DNA from: Candidatus Obscuribacter sp. | GTDB taxonomy: Bacteria > Cyanobacteriota > Vampirovibrionia > Obscuribacterales > Obscuribacteraceae | Assembly (NCBI GenBank): GCA_016712465.1 | Contig: JADJQZ010000001.1 | Location: 2,046,001 to 2,110,000 of the forward strand | Length of the DNA: 64,000 nucleotides | Direction of reading: 5' to 3' | Shown: positions 43,964 to 53,392 of the stretch, piece after piece | Layout of the letters: every line of letters begins with the position of its first letter | Position numbering within the stretch: the first letter of the stretch is position 1 | Notes under the pieces: model-generated | Seen by the model: only the letters and a program-made list of their open reading frames with translations | Database searches by the model: none | What the model was told of the DNA's origin: nothing | Made by a program: the position numbers and the translations under genes

Positions 43964-45332
43964 GATGGAAACGGCAGCGGAGCCTACGGAAAAAACTTTG
44001 CTTCCTCCTTCCGACGGCAAGAAGCAGCGCCGCATTTCCCCCCTGGCCTCGGTGCAGCTCTCGGTATTTCTTATGACTTTGATGGCTGCCACCATTCTGC
44101 TTGGGGCCTGGTGTCCGCAAGAAGCTCAGGTGGGTCAGGAAAAAGTTTTTGAGGCTTTCGATCGCCCTACGGCTGAATTTTTGGTCAGGTCCGGCATTAC
44201 CGACATCTTTCATTCGCCCTGGTTTTTGACCATCACCGCTCTCATGACGGTAAACATGGTGGTGGTGAGCTTTCAGCGGGTTTTCCCCAAACTCAAGACC
44301 TATAACAGGGAGATGCCTTTTTTCGGCGGCAAGGAAATCGGCAAGCTGGCGTGCAACAGGAAAATTGACTTGAGAGCCGGCAGTCAGACGGCGGTGCTCG
44401 GCCAACTGACGGCGGCTCTCACCAGGCTTGGCTATAAAGTTAAGTTCTCTCAGGGACAGGGCTTGAAAGCCGAATTCGGCCGCCTCGGTCGCCTTGCTCC
44501 CACTGTTACCCATATCGGCTTGTTGAGCCTCCTTGCCGGTATAACTATTACTTCCTGGACCGGCTTCAACGGCTTCAGACCGGTGCTTCTGGAAGAGTCT
44601 TTGAGTTTTGACGACGCCAAGCATGCCAGCCTCTGGATTGGAAAAATGCCTGCCTGGACTGTGAAAGTTGTATCTACCAGACGGGAAAACTATCCTACCG
44701 GTGAAGCCAAACAGTGGTTCAGCGTGCTTTCGGTGGTGGATAAGGACGGCAAGGTCCTAAAGACCCAGGAAATTTCCGTCAACAATCCCCTCAGTTATGA
44801 GGGCGTCGATATCTATCAGTCGAGTTGGGGGCTGGATCAACTGGTGGTATCCTTCAACGGTCAGAAACGCAAGCTCGGTCTTAATTCCATGGGGCAGAAG
44901 TATGCCGCCTTCCTGCCCCTTGATACTGATACCGTCTTGATCATGTCCCTTTCGTCGGAAGGCAAGGAACTGAGAGTTTTCGCCAAGCGCAAAGAATGGG
45001 AGGCGCCCAAGCTTCTTGGGGTGGTGCCCCTGGGCCGAACTTTGAAATTGGGCGGCGTGGATATGGTCTTCGAGAAAGTCTTGCCCGTAACCGGCTTGCA
45101 GTACAAGTGCGACCCCGGCTTGCCCGTCACCTACGGGGCCTTTCTCATTATCATGGTGGGGGTCTTACTGGCTTCCATTCCGCACCGGCACTTATGGTGC
45201 GCCATTGAGAGCGAGGGTGAGTCGCAGGCACTCTTTATCGGAGGCACTTCCCGCAAGGCGAAGGTTGGTTTCGAACGCAGTCTGGATAAGCTTATCGAGG
45301 ACCTCGGTCCCTTTAAGGAGGAGTTGAAATGA
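43944..45332 (+). CDS. ccs1: Cytochrome c biogenesis protein Ccs1/ResB
   Basis: The start is placed at ATG 43944, with GGGAGAG upstream, giving 462 residues that overlap the previous gene by 20 bp. Membrane helices are at the N-terminus (VQLSVFLMTLMAATILLGAW, PWFLTITALMTVNMVVVSF), then THIGLLSLLAGITITSW, and one near the C-terminus (GAFLIIMVGVLLASIP). The periplasmic part includes VNNPLSYEGVDIYQSSWG, which is typical of ResB. Ccs1 works with CcsA to deliver and attach haem to cytochromes c. The stop overlaps ccsA by ATGA. Confidence 0.9.
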   Translation: MKATVDEMETAAEPTEKTLLPPSDGKKQRRISPLASVQLSVFLMTLMAATILLGAWCPQEAQVGQEKVFEAFDRPTAEFLVRSGITDIFHSPWFLTITALMTVNMVVVSFQRVFPKLKTYNREMPFFGGKEIGKLACNRKIDLRAGSQTAVLGQLTAALTRLGYKVKFSQGQGLKAEFGRLGRLAPTVTHIGLLSLLAGITITSWTGFNGFRPVLLEESLSFDDAKHASLWIGKMPAWTVKVVSTRRENYPTGEAKQWFSVLSVVDKDGKVLKTQEISVNNPLSYEGVDIYQSSWGLDQLVVSFNGQKRKLGLNSMGQKYAAFLPLDTDTVLIMSLSSEGKELRVFAKRKEWEAPKLLGVVPLGRTLKLGGVDMVFEKVLPVTGLQYKCDPGLPVTYGAFLIIMVGVLLASIPHRHLWCAIESEGESQALFIGGTSRKAKVGFERSLDKLIEDLGPFKEELK

Positions 45333-46345
45333 CCGACCTACAGATGACATTGACCAATACAGCCGGGGTTTCCTCGGTGATGTCGCTCTGGGTCTTTATA
45401 GTTTCCAATTTCACCGGCAGCAAGAGCCGCTTGAAAGAACGCTCCATTAAGCTGGGCAACTGGGTGATGCTGATTGGCTTCCTTTGCCTGTCTGCGGCCA
45501 TTATCACCCGTGGAATTGAAGCCGAGCGTTTTCCCCTTTCCAATTTGTACGAGTCTTTGCTCTGGTTTGCCTGGGCCACCATGGGTGGTTTCATCTATGT
45601 TTCCCGTGCCTATGGCATCTATCAACTGGGTTGGCTGGCTTCCCTTACCGCCATCATCTTCTTTTTTTACGGCAACTGTCTGCCCCAGAGCCAGCACGAC
45701 ATAATGCCCCTGGTGCCGGCCCTGGTTAGTTATTGGCGCTGGATCCATGTGCCGCCCTTGATTGTCTCCTATGCCATGTTCTTCCTGGCCGGTCTTTCCG
45801 GGCTATTGAATCTTTATCAAAGTGGTCGCAAGGTCACCCTCGGAATTATGATTCTCACTATCGCCATGGCTTCCACCGCCATCGGGCTGGGTACATTTTC
45901 CGACAAGGTGGAAGTGTATATTTTGCAGCTGCTGTTTGTGGGCAGTTCTCTGGTGGGTACGGTACTGGGTTTCCTTTCTCTCAAGAAAGTCGACGCCGCC
46001 AAAAGTGCCGATACTGAAGCCGTGAAGCGGGCGGCCATGTACGATGACGTCGGCTATCGCTGTGTGGCTGTGGGCTTCCCTCTTCTGACTTTCGGCATCA
46101 TTACCGGCGGGCTCTGGGCGAATCATGCCTGGGGCAGTTACTGGTCCTGGGATCCCAAGGAATCTATGGCTCTTGTCACCTGGCTGTCCTATGCCGCCTA
46201 TATCCACTTGCGCATCCAGCGCGAACTGAGTGCGGAGAAACTGTCGGTGGTGGCGGTACTGGGTCTGCTTTTGACCCTTCTCACTTATCTGGGCTTTAAC
46301 TCTCTGGGCTTCGGCGGCTTGCACTCCTACGGCAAGATCAAATAG
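45329..46345 (+). CDS. ccsA: Cytochrome c biogenesis protein CcsA
   Basis: The 338-residue, eight-helix protein has the haem-handling motif WANHAWGSYWSWDPKE, the CcsA version of the tryptophan-rich WWD signature, and conserved histidines in membrane helices. CcsA conducts haem out of the cytoplasm for ligation by Ccs1. The gene begins with a 4-bp overlap with ccs1 and is followed by the lepB homologue after 7 bp, a tight operon. A small monohaem cytochrome c is encoded near 52.3 kb. Confidence 0.93.
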   Translation: MTDLQMTLTNTAGVSSVMSLWVFIVSNFTGSKSRLKERSIKLGNWVMLIGFLCLSAAIITRGIEAERFPLSNLYESLLWFAWATMGGFIYVSRAYGIYQLGWLASLTAIIFFFYGNCLPQSQHDIMPLVPALVSYWRWIHVPPLIVSYAMFFLAGLSGLLNLYQSGRKVTLGIMILTIAMASTAIGLGTFSDKVEVYILQLLFVGSSLVGTVLGFLSLKKVDAAKSADTEAVKRAAMYDDVGYRCVAVGFPLLTFGIITGGLWANHAWGSYWSWDPKESMALVTWLSYAAYIHLRIQRELSAEKLSVVAVLGLLLTLLTYLGFNSLGFGGLHSYGKIK

Positions 46346-46352
46346 ACCCGCC

Positions 46353-47024
46353 ATGAAGGCTTCTCGTCTTCTATTGAAGCAGTCTCTGGTGCTCTTGCTG
46401 GGCTTGATAACGCTGCTTGTCGTGGTGCGGACTGCGGCCGAAACAAGATACATTCCGTCTACTGCTATGGCGCCTACCCTGGTGCCCGGGGATCGCATCG
46501 TGGTCTATAAGCTTCCCTCCATGTTTTCCAGTGAATATAAGAGAGGCGAAGTGATTCTCTTTTATCCACCGGCCAGTGAACTGGGCTTGAAACGGCTACA
46601 CTTCGATTGGCTTCACATCATGGGGAATCTGACAGGGCTCCCCATCTTTCACAGGCAGCCCGTCTTTATCAAAAGGGTGATAGCAGTGGCCGGCGAGACG
46701 GTGGAAGTGAAGCCCGGCGAGGGCGTTTTTGTGAATGGTCGATTGTTGCCCGAACCTTATGTAGCCGAGCCGGCTTCTTACAGGCTGAAAGAACTGGCGG
46801 ACCTGGGTGGGGAAAATGCCCTCGGCGCCACCATTCAGCCCCATGCCGGGCAGAAGAAGGCCATCGTGGTTCCGCCCGGCACTTGTTTTGTACTGGGCGA
46901 TAACCGCAACCAAAGTGCAGACAGTCATGTCTTTGGTTTCGTGCCCACCGCTTCGATTATGGGCAGGGCGGTGGTGCGCTTCTATCCGGACATCAAAGAC
47001 TTGAGCCCGCCTGAATATAAATAA
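46353..47024 (+). CDS. lepB: Signal peptidase I homologue with Ala at the nucleophile position
   Basis: The 223-residue protein has one N-terminal membrane helix, the box around the nucleophile reading YIPSTAMAPTLVPGD, the Lys base in FIKRVIAVAGETVEV (Lys107) and the late box GDNRNQSADSHVFGFVP. In active enzymes the first box is IPSxSMxPTL, where the second Ser attacks the peptide. Here that position is Ala38 (codon GCT, 46464-46466). The neighbouring Ser36 and Thr37 could conceivably act, or the protein may be an inactive paralogue. A transcription terminator follows. Confidence 0.8.
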   Translation: MKASRLLLKQSLVLLLGLITLLVVVRTAAETRYIPSTAMAPTLVPGDRIVVYKLPSMFSSEYKRGEVILFYPPASELGLKRLHFDWLHIMGNLTGLPIFHRQPVFIKRVIAVAGETVEVKPGEGVFVNGRLLPEPYVAEPASYRLKELADLGGENALGATIQPHAGQKKAIVVPPGTCFVLGDNRNQSADSHVFGFVPTASIMGRAVVRFYPDIKDLSPPEYK

Positions 47025-47052
47025 AAGACAGTCTCAGAAGGAGACTGTCTTT
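47024..47052. terminator. Bidirectional terminator between lepB and sigA
   Basis: AAAGACAGTCTC and GAGACTGTCTTT form a perfect 12-bp stem with a 5-base loop (AGAAG). The stem runs into T-rich sequence on both strands, and the genes on each side converge. Confidence 0.85.
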
Positions 47053-47077
47053 CACTGTCGCACAGTTACCTGGGAAC

Positions 47078-48067
47078 TTAGCTTTCCAGGTAATCTTTCA
47101 GTTGAGCGCCGGCATCGGATTGTCTCAAGAACCTCAGGGCCTTGATTTCAATCTGTCTGGTGCGTTCTCTTGTGATGCCCACCAGTTTGCCGACTTGTTC
47201 CAGAGTACGAGGTTTGCCGTCATTCAAACCGAATCGCAAGATGATGATTTCTCTTTCTCTTGGTGTGAGCATGGAGAGCACACCTCTGATGTCCTGGGAC
47301 ATCAGATTTTGCGAAGCGGATGCTTCCGGTCCCTGTCTCAGTTCGTCTTCCACCACCTCGGCCAGTGAATTGTCGTCTTCCTCGCCGTAAGGAGTATCGA
47401 GCGACAGAGGCGAGCGGTTGGCCGCCAGAATATCCCTTACTTTCTCGATAGTGGTGCCCATTTCTTTGGCCAGTTCTTCCAGGGTCGGTCTGCGGTCGAG
47501 ATCTTGAGAGAGTTTTCTGGTTGCTTTGCGCAGGTTGTTGATGGTTTCAACCATGTGCACCGGCACGCGAATGGTGCGCGACTTGTCGGCAATGGCCCTG
47601 GTGATGCCCTGCCTGACCCACCAGGTGGCATAGGTAGAGAATTTGTAGCCTCTTTCCGCATCGAACTTTTCAGCCGCTCTAATCAGTCCGAGGTTGCCTT
47701 CCTGGATTAAGTCGAGCAGAGGCAGACCACGGTTTTGATATTTCTTGGCGATGCTCACCACCAGGCGCAAATTGGCTTGCACCAACTTATGCTTGGCCAG
47801 TGCGTCACCCATCTGAATACGGCGCGCCAACTCAATTTCTTCCCTGGCATTGACCAGGCTGATGCGACCGATGGAACGGAGATAAAATTGCACTGGATCT
47901 TCACCGGGGGTGCTGATCAGCCGTCCCCTGGCTTCCGGTTTCTCATCGTCCTCGTCCAGTTGTTGCTCCTCGAAGATCACTGCCGGTTCTTGCAGGTCTT
48001 CCTCGAGTTCATCCTCAAAGGCGATGTCGTCGTATGCGAATTTCTTTTGCGCTGCTTTTCTTGCCAT
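47078..48067 (-). CDS. sigA: Principal sigma-70 factor (group 1)
   Basis: The 329-residue sigma factor has region 1.2 (DPVQFYLRSIGRISLVNAREE), region 2 with the -10 melting helix (YKFSTYATWWVRQGITRAIAD), region 3 (RPTLEELAKEMGTT) and region 4 with the -35 recognition helix (TLEQVGKLVGITRERTRQIEIKALR). Its length and motifs fit the main housekeeping sigma of the cyanobacterial lineage, without an extended E. coli-type region 1.1 insert. The Asp/Glu-rich N-terminus is short. Confidence 0.93.
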   Translation of the reverse strand: MARKAAQKKFAYDDIAFEDELEEDLQEPAVIFEEQQLDEDDEKPEARGRLISTPGEDPVQFYLRSIGRISLVNAREEIELARRIQMGDALAKHKLVQANLRLVVSIAKKYQNRGLPLLDLIQEGNLGLIRAAEKFDAERGYKFSTYATWWVRQGITRAIADKSRTIRVPVHMVETINNLRKATRKLSQDLDRRPTLEELAKEMGTTIEKVRDILAANRSPLSLDTPYGEEDDNSLAEVVEDELRQGPEASASQNLMSQDIRGVLSMLTPREREIIILRFGLNDGKPRTLEQVGKLVGITRERTRQIEIKALRFLRQSDAGAQLKDYLES

Positions 48068-48425
48068 TTTGTCTTGCGGCTCTGGCCGCTGGTTGGGGTG
48101 CCTGTTATAAGTGCCTGCATGTACATGGGCATGTTTTTGGCATGCCAGAAAGCCGGCCCCTCAGGGTTGGGGCTGTTCAGGAAATTGCTTTGTTGCTCTC
48201 ACCTCTGAAGGTGACGCCCCTCTTAATTAAAATGTTCCAACATATCACTTGGAAACCGGGTAAACCCTAGATTAGGTTTGGGTTAAAGAAGTTAACGTGG
48301 CGGAAAAGCGGGCTAGACCGCAAGCGGCGACTGCCTTGCCCTGCTACGGGCGCCGGAAATACTTCGACATATATAAGAGAAACCCCCGGCTTCAGGCCGG
48401 AGGTTTCTCTTTCGGGAATCTATAT
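48068..48425. other. Intergenic region upstream of sigA
   Basis: The sigA promoter should lie here on the minus strand, but I see no strong consensus. A short TCACC/GGTGA hairpin (48199-48214) and the terminator of the YlqD-like gene (48376-48410) are the only structures I can support. No tRNA or open reading frame of note. Confidence 0.4.
48376..48410 (-). terminator. Terminator after the YlqD-like gene
   Basis: AGAGAAACC pairs with GGTTTCTCT, with an inner CCGGC/GCCGG helix separated by one mismatch. On the minus strand it is followed by TATATATG. It lies 16 bp after the stop codon at 48426. Confidence 0.75.
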
Positions 48426-48863
48426 CTAGATGCGAATTTCCTGGATGATGCCGTCTTTCACCAGAATCTCGCCCCCTTCCAGGCGCTGGAAGATGTTTTC
48501 ACCAATTCTTACTTCCACGGGATTTTCCACCGTGAACTGGGTGACCACGGAACCCACGGGCAATTCGGTGAGAGCCTGGTTTTGACCTTGCATCTCTTCC
48601 TTTAATTGCATGAGCCGCATTTTTTCCGCTTCCACCTGGGAGCGAATAGTTTCTATTTGTACTCGGGCGTCGGTGGAGACTACCCCGCCGGCTCTCTTCT
48701 CGATATCGGATACGGCTCTTTTGCCCTTGAACTCCAACTGCTGCAGTTCAGCATCAATTTGCTGAATGTTGCGGGAAATTTCATTGGCTACCTGACTTTT
48801 GAAATTTTCAGTGACGATGGCACGCACTGCTATTTGACGAATCAGGCTAATCGACTCAGCCAT
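48426..48863 (-). CDS. YlqD-like protein
   Basis: The 145-residue protein has a helical N-terminal half with coiled-coil heptads (SQVANEISRNIQQIDAELQQLEFKGKRAV, VQIETIRSQVEAEKMRLMQLKEEMQ) and a beta C-terminal half (VVTQFTVENPVEVRIGENIFQRLEGGEILVKDG). This is the YlqD layout (IVTENFK motif, then LQQLEF), seen in Firmicutes and Cyanobacteria next to ribosome-maturation genes. The role is unknown, perhaps linked to ribosome or signal recognition particle assembly. Monocistronic, with its own terminator. Confidence 0.75.
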   Translation of the reverse strand: MAESISLIRQIAVRAIVTENFKSQVANEISRNIQQIDAELQQLEFKGKRAVSDIEKRAGGVVSTDARVQIETIRSQVEAEKMRLMQLKEEMQGQNQALTELPVGSVVTQFTVENPVEVRIGENIFQRLEGGEILVKDGIIQEIRI

Positions 48864-48923
48864 CTAACCTCCTAAGCTAAAGAAACCGGCACGCCGACTT
48901 TATGTTAGCAGCATGACAACCGA

Positions 48924-50477
48924 TTAAAACTTCTCGGAAACTGATTTCGCCTGTGTGAAAAGCAAAAGGTAGTCTCTGCCGCCCGCTTTCGAATCGGTGC
49001 CGCTCATGTTGAAGCCGCCGAAGGGATGCACTCCCACCAGGGCGCCTGTGCATTTGCGGTTTATGTAGAGGTTGCCGCAGTAGAAGTCTCTTCTGGCTTT
49101 TTCCAGGTGCGCGCGATTTCTGGAATAGACGGCGCCGGTCAAGCCAAATTCGGTGTTGTTGGCTATTTCAATGGCCTGATCGAAGTCTCTAGCTTTGATG
49201 AAAGCCAGCACCGGTCCAAAGATCTCTTCCTGGGAAATACGGGCCATGGGATCGATGCCGGAGAAGATTGTCGGGGCAATGTAATAGCCACCATCGGCAG
49301 TGTCATGCTTGCTGCCGCCCAACTCCAGTTTTCCTTCTTTCTTGCCTACTTCAATGTATTCGAGAATACCCTCATAGGCCGATTTGGAACTGACCGGTCC
49401 GTAGTTATTGCTGCTTTCCTCCGGGCTGCCTATCTTGAGTTTACCGGTGCGTTCGATGACTTTCTTCAGCACTTCCTCGTAGACATCCTGGTGGATGATG
49501 GCTCTTGAGCAGGCCGAACACTTCTGTCCCTGGAAGCCAAAGGCGGCTGCCGTAATACCGTCGGCGGCCAGGTCCAGATCGGCGTCTTTGTCTACCACTA
49601 TGGAGTCTTTGCCGCCCATTTCAGCCACTACTCGCTTGATCCAGAGTTGTCCGCTCTGGGGTTTGGCGGCCATTTCGTTTATGCGCAGACCTACTTCTTT
49701 GGAGCCGGTAAAGGCAATGAAACGGGTCTTGGGATGGGCTACCAGCATATCGCCGACACTCGCTCCCGGTCCCGGTACGAAGTTCAGAACACCGGGCGGC
49801 AAACCTGCTTCTTCCATGATTTTCACAAATTGAAAGGCAATGGCCGGGGTTTCGGAGGACGGTTTGAGCAGGACGGTGTTACCGGCCACAATGGCCGCCG
49901 ATGTCATGCCCACGAGAATAGCCAGGGGGAAGTTCCATGGCGGTACTACCAGGCCGACGCCCAGAGGAATGTAATAGAGTTCGTTTTCCTCGCCGGCATA
50001 AGGTGTGACGGGCTGTGGACCACCCAGGCGAATCATTTCCCGTCCGTAGAAATCCAGAAAGTCGATAGCTTCGGCCACGTCTCCGTCTGCTTCGGCATGG
50101 CTCTTGCCGATTTCGAGAATCAACCAGGCGGTAAGTTCACTCTTGCGTGCACGCATGATGGCGGCGGCCTTCAAAAGATAACGGGCTCTTTCCAGGGGCG
50201 GAACATGCTTCCAACTCTCGAAGGCGCTAAGGGCGGCGCTCATGGCCTTTTCGGCCAGGGCTTTGTCGGCTTTGGAAAAGACGCCGACAACTTCTTTAGG
50301 TTTGGCAGGGTTGGTAGAGGTAAGTAAGTCGTTTGTTTCTATATACTCACCATTAATGACAAGTGGGTATTTTTTGCCGAATTCTCCTCTTACTTTCGCC
50401 AGGGCGGTCTTGATCGCCTCTTGATTTGCCTGATTGGCGAAATCGGTGAAGGGTTCGTTGCGAAACTCGGTGATCAT
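48924..50477 (-). CDS. L-glutamate gamma-semialdehyde (1-pyrroline-5-carboxylate) dehydrogenase
   Basis: The start is placed at ATG 50477 with GGAGG nine bases upstream, giving 517 residues, the length of RocA-type enzymes. Family motifs are VVPPWNFPLAI (NAD-binding), FTGSKEVGLRI, the general base Glu in VVAEMGGKDSIVV and the nucleophile Cys in FGFQGQKCSACSRAI. The enzyme oxidises glutamate semialdehyde to glutamate in proline and arginine breakdown. No proline dehydrogenase gene is adjacent. Confidence 0.88.
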   Translation of the reverse strand: MITEFRNEPFTDFANQANQEAIKTALAKVRGEFGKKYPLVINGEYIETNDLLTSTNPAKPKEVVGVFSKADKALAEKAMSAALSAFESWKHVPPLERARYLLKAAAIMRARKSELTAWLILEIGKSHAEADGDVAEAIDFLDFYGREMIRLGGPQPVTPYAGEENELYYIPLGVGLVVPPWNFPLAILVGMTSAAIVAGNTVLLKPSSETPAIAFQFVKIMEEAGLPPGVLNFVPGPGASVGDMLVAHPKTRFIAFTGSKEVGLRINEMAAKPQSGQLWIKRVVAEMGGKDSIVVDKDADLDLAADGITAAAFGFQGQKCSACSRAIIHQDVYEEVLKKVIERTGKLKIGSPEESSNNYGPVSSKSAYEGILEYIEVGKKEGKLELGGSKHDTADGGYYIAPTIFSGIDPMARISQEEIFGPVLAFIKARDFDQAIEIANNTEFGLTGAVYSRNRAHLEKARRDFYCGNLYINRKCTGALVGVHPFGGFNMSGTDSKAGGRDYLLLFTQAKSVSEKF

Positions 50478-50665
50478 GACTATCTGCCTCCAGATGAACG
50501 CGGTTGACCGTACTTGGTAAGTATCGATAGAACGACTTGGAACCAATAAGGATATATTCTTAGCTACTGGTTTTTGTCGATTTACCGGCTCCTGGAAATA
50601 GATTTAGTCTTTGAAGTCTGACTTGATGGTTGATAATAGTTGGTTCTATTTATTAGGGAGTAGAG

Positions 50666-51478
<813 letters not shown>

Positions 51479-51537
51479 GCTTGGAGCTTTATGGACGTTA
51501 ACTCTTTGTCAAAGGGTTGAGGGGAGAGAGAGAAGGT

Positions 51538-52101
51538 TTGCGGGATAAATTCGATATCGTTGTGGCCTGTGACTCGAATCGCGGCATCGGTAAACAGAAT
51601 GCTTTGCCCTGGCGGTTATCCACCGATATGAAGTACTTCAGAGACCTTACCTCCAGCACGCCATTATTGACGGAAGGAAAACGCAATGCCGTGATCATGG
51701 GTCGCAAGACCTGGGAATCGATTCCCCCTAATTTTCGACCTTTGAAAGAGCGCTATAACTTGGTTCTTACCCGCAACCCCAACTACAGTGTGCCCCAGGG
51801 TGTGTTTCGCTCACCATCTCTGGATGAAGCGCTGGAATTTCTTTCAGGTGGTCCGGTGGACCGAGTTTTTGTCATTGGCGGGGCGGAAGTTTATAAACAG
51901 GCCCTGGCCCATGATAAGTGCGGTTTGCTTTATCTGACTGAAATTCGGGCACAGTTTGATTGTGATACCTTCTTGCCGGAGTTTCGAGGTTTTTTCCAAC
52001 TGCTTTCTTGTTCCGAGGTGATGCAGGAAAACGACCTCAACTCTTGCGTCAAGGTATACGAGTTCAATTATCCCGAGTATCTCTCCAGTGCGGAAGTTTG
52101 A
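51538..52101 (+). CDS. folA: Dihydrofolate reductase
   Basis: I place the start at TTG 51538, because GGGGAGAG lies about 10 bases upstream; the open frame also contains TTG 51517. The product has 187 residues: NADPH and folate motifs VVACDSNRGIGKQNALPW, the acidic Asp in LPWRLSTDMKYF, VIMGRKTWESIP, and VFVIGGAEVYKQAL. It reduces dihydrofolate made by ThyA, an apt partner encoded just upstream. Confidence 0.93.
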   Translation: MRDKFDIVVACDSNRGIGKQNALPWRLSTDMKYFRDLTSSTPLLTEGKRNAVIMGRKTWESIPPNFRPLKERYNLVLTRNPNYSVPQGVFRSPSLDEALEFLSGGPVDRVFVIGGAEVYKQALAHDKCGLLYLTEIRAQFDCDTFLPEFRGFFQLLSCSEVMQENDLNSCVKVYEFNYPEYLSSAEV

Positions 52102-52115
52102 AGGAGGAAGACCAG

Positions 52116-52484
52116 ATCGAGATTGTTAATAGCCGCAAAAAATTAGCTCTGGCAGCAGCTACAGCGCTTCTGTTGCCGATTTTTTCCTCATTGCAGTCCC
52201 AGGCCGGCGACAGCCAGAAAGGTGATGTCGATCGAGCTAAATTGGCTTATATTCAGGCTACCTGTTGGAGTTGTCATCCGCGGGGCGAGAATTCCATCAA
52301 CGGTGATCGGCCTTTGAAAGGGGCGGCTTTCTTGCGGCGCTATCCGGATGACGCTTCTTTAGCAGCTTTCATCCGCAAAGGAGCGGAAGATAAAGGCATG
52401 CCCGCTTTTGCCGAAGATAGATTGTCGGATAAGAATCTGGATCTGGTAATAACCTATATTCGCAGCCTCACTAAGAAACAATAG
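52116..52484 (+). CDS. Small exported monohaem cytochrome c, probable non-AUG start
   Basis: The frame encodes a signal peptide (KKLALAAATALLLPIFSSLQSQAG), one haem motif CWSCH and a C-terminal methionine candidate in KGMPAFAE, the ingredients of a class I c-type cytochrome. The strong ribosome-binding site AAGGAGG (52101-52107) points to a start 6-14 bases on. The only in-frame candidates there are ATC 52116 or ATT 52122; TTG 52098 precedes the site and ATG 52008 lies inside folA. The start is therefore uncertain. It partners logically with the Ccs1/CcsA maturation genes at 44-46 kb. Confidence 0.78.
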   Translation: MEIVNSRKKLALAAATALLLPIFSSLQSQAGDSQKGDVDRAKLAYIQATCWSCHPRGENSINGDRPLKGAAFLRRYPDDASLAAFIRKGAEDKGMPAFAEDRLSDKNLDLVITYIRSLTKKQ

Positions 52485-52506
52485 TGGTATCGCCGGTGAT
52501 GCAAAA

Positions 52507-52542
52507 GGTTCTGCGAGAGGTTCTGCGAGAGATTCTACAAGA
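52507..52542. repeat. 12-bp tandem repeat before aat
   Basis: GGTTCTGCGAGA is present twice in tandem (52507-52530), followed by a diverged third unit GATTCTACAAGA (52531-52542) that ends just before the aat start. It could affect translation initiation or be slippage-prone. Confidence 0.75.
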
Positions 52543-52553
52543 GATTATTGGCT

Positions 52554-53138
52554 ATGACAGAGCGTGAGCCTTTCACAGCCGAACTGGTACTGAGAGCCTA
52601 TTGCCAGGGCATCTTTCCTATGGGCCATGACGATGGCTCGATTTATTGGTACTCTCCTGATCCGCGCTGTATTTTCGATCTGGACAATTTTCATGTTACC
52701 AGTCGCCTGGCCAGGACGATTCGAAAGGGGCTCTATGAAGTACGGGTGGATACTTGCTTTGAAGATGTGATGTGGGCTTGCGCCGACCGGGACAGCACCT
52801 GGATCACGGAAGAGATAGTGCAGGTATATTGCCAGTTGCATGCCTATGGTTTCGCCCATAGCGTCGAGACCTTTTTTGAAGGACAACTGGTGGGCGGTCT
52901 TTATGGTGTCAGTATCGGTGGTGCCTTCATGGGCGAGTCTATGTTCTTTCGCCGCACCGATGCCTCTAAGGTGGCCCTGGTGCATCTGGTGCAGCGTATG
53001 AAAGAACGGGGCTTCATTCTGCTTGATACTCAGTACAACAATAAACACCTGGCCAGCTTCAATTCGCTGGAAATTCCGCGAAGTGAATATCTGGCCAGGT
53101 TGAAAAATGCTCTAGCGCTGGATTGTAAGTTCGTCTAG
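52554..53138 (+). CDS. aat: Leucyl/phenylalanyl-tRNA-protein transferase
   Basis: The 194-residue protein, from ATG 52554, carries the Aat signature: LRAYCQGIFPMGHDD, WYSPDPRCIFDLD, the conserved HSVETFFEGQLVGGLYGVSIGGAFMGESMF and LLDTQYNNKHLASFN. It adds Leu or Phe to proteins with N-terminal Arg or Lys, marking them for Clp degradation through the N-end rule. It follows the cytochrome c gene by about 70 bp. Confidence 0.95.
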   Translation: MTEREPFTAELVLRAYCQGIFPMGHDDGSIYWYSPDPRCIFDLDNFHVTSRLARTIRKGLYEVRVDTCFEDVMWACADRDSTWITEEIVQVYCQLHAYGFAHSVETFFEGQLVGGLYGVSIGGAFMGESMFFRRTDASKVALVHLVQRMKERGFILLDTQYNNKHLASFNSLEIPRSEYLARLKNALALDCKFV

Positions 53139-53139
53139 C

Positions 53140-53346
53140 TTATTTGCCGACCATTTTCTTCATGCCGTTGCCAATGGCTTTGCAGCCCTTGCCAAGACCG
53201 GAACAAATTTTCTTCGGTGCCCACATGATGCCTCTGCCGACAGCTTTAGCGCCGTCTACTACTTTATTGTCGGCGCTGGCGGATTGAGCACCGGCTACGG
53301 ATACTACCGCCATAGCAGTAAGACTAAGAATCAAGTTAGCTTTCAT
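53140..53346 (-). CDS. Small exported basic protein, function unknown
   Basis: The 68-residue product has a signal peptide (ANLILSLTAMAVVSVAGAQSASA), leaving about 43 mature residues rich in Lys and Gly (GAKAVGRGIMWAPKKICSGLGKGCKAIGNGMKKMVGK) with two cysteines. The amphipathic, basic mature part resembles antimicrobial or membrane-active peptides, but there is no transporter or modification gene nearby to support this. It converges with aat, the stop codons lying a few bases apart. Confidence 0.6.
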   Translation of the reverse strand: MKANLILSLTAMAVVSVAGAQSASADNKVVDGAKAVGRGIMWAPKKICSGLGKGCKAIGNGMKKMVGK

Positions 53347-53392
53347 TTTCGTGTTTCCTCAATATCGAAATGGTTATTTTGCACCAAAAGCT

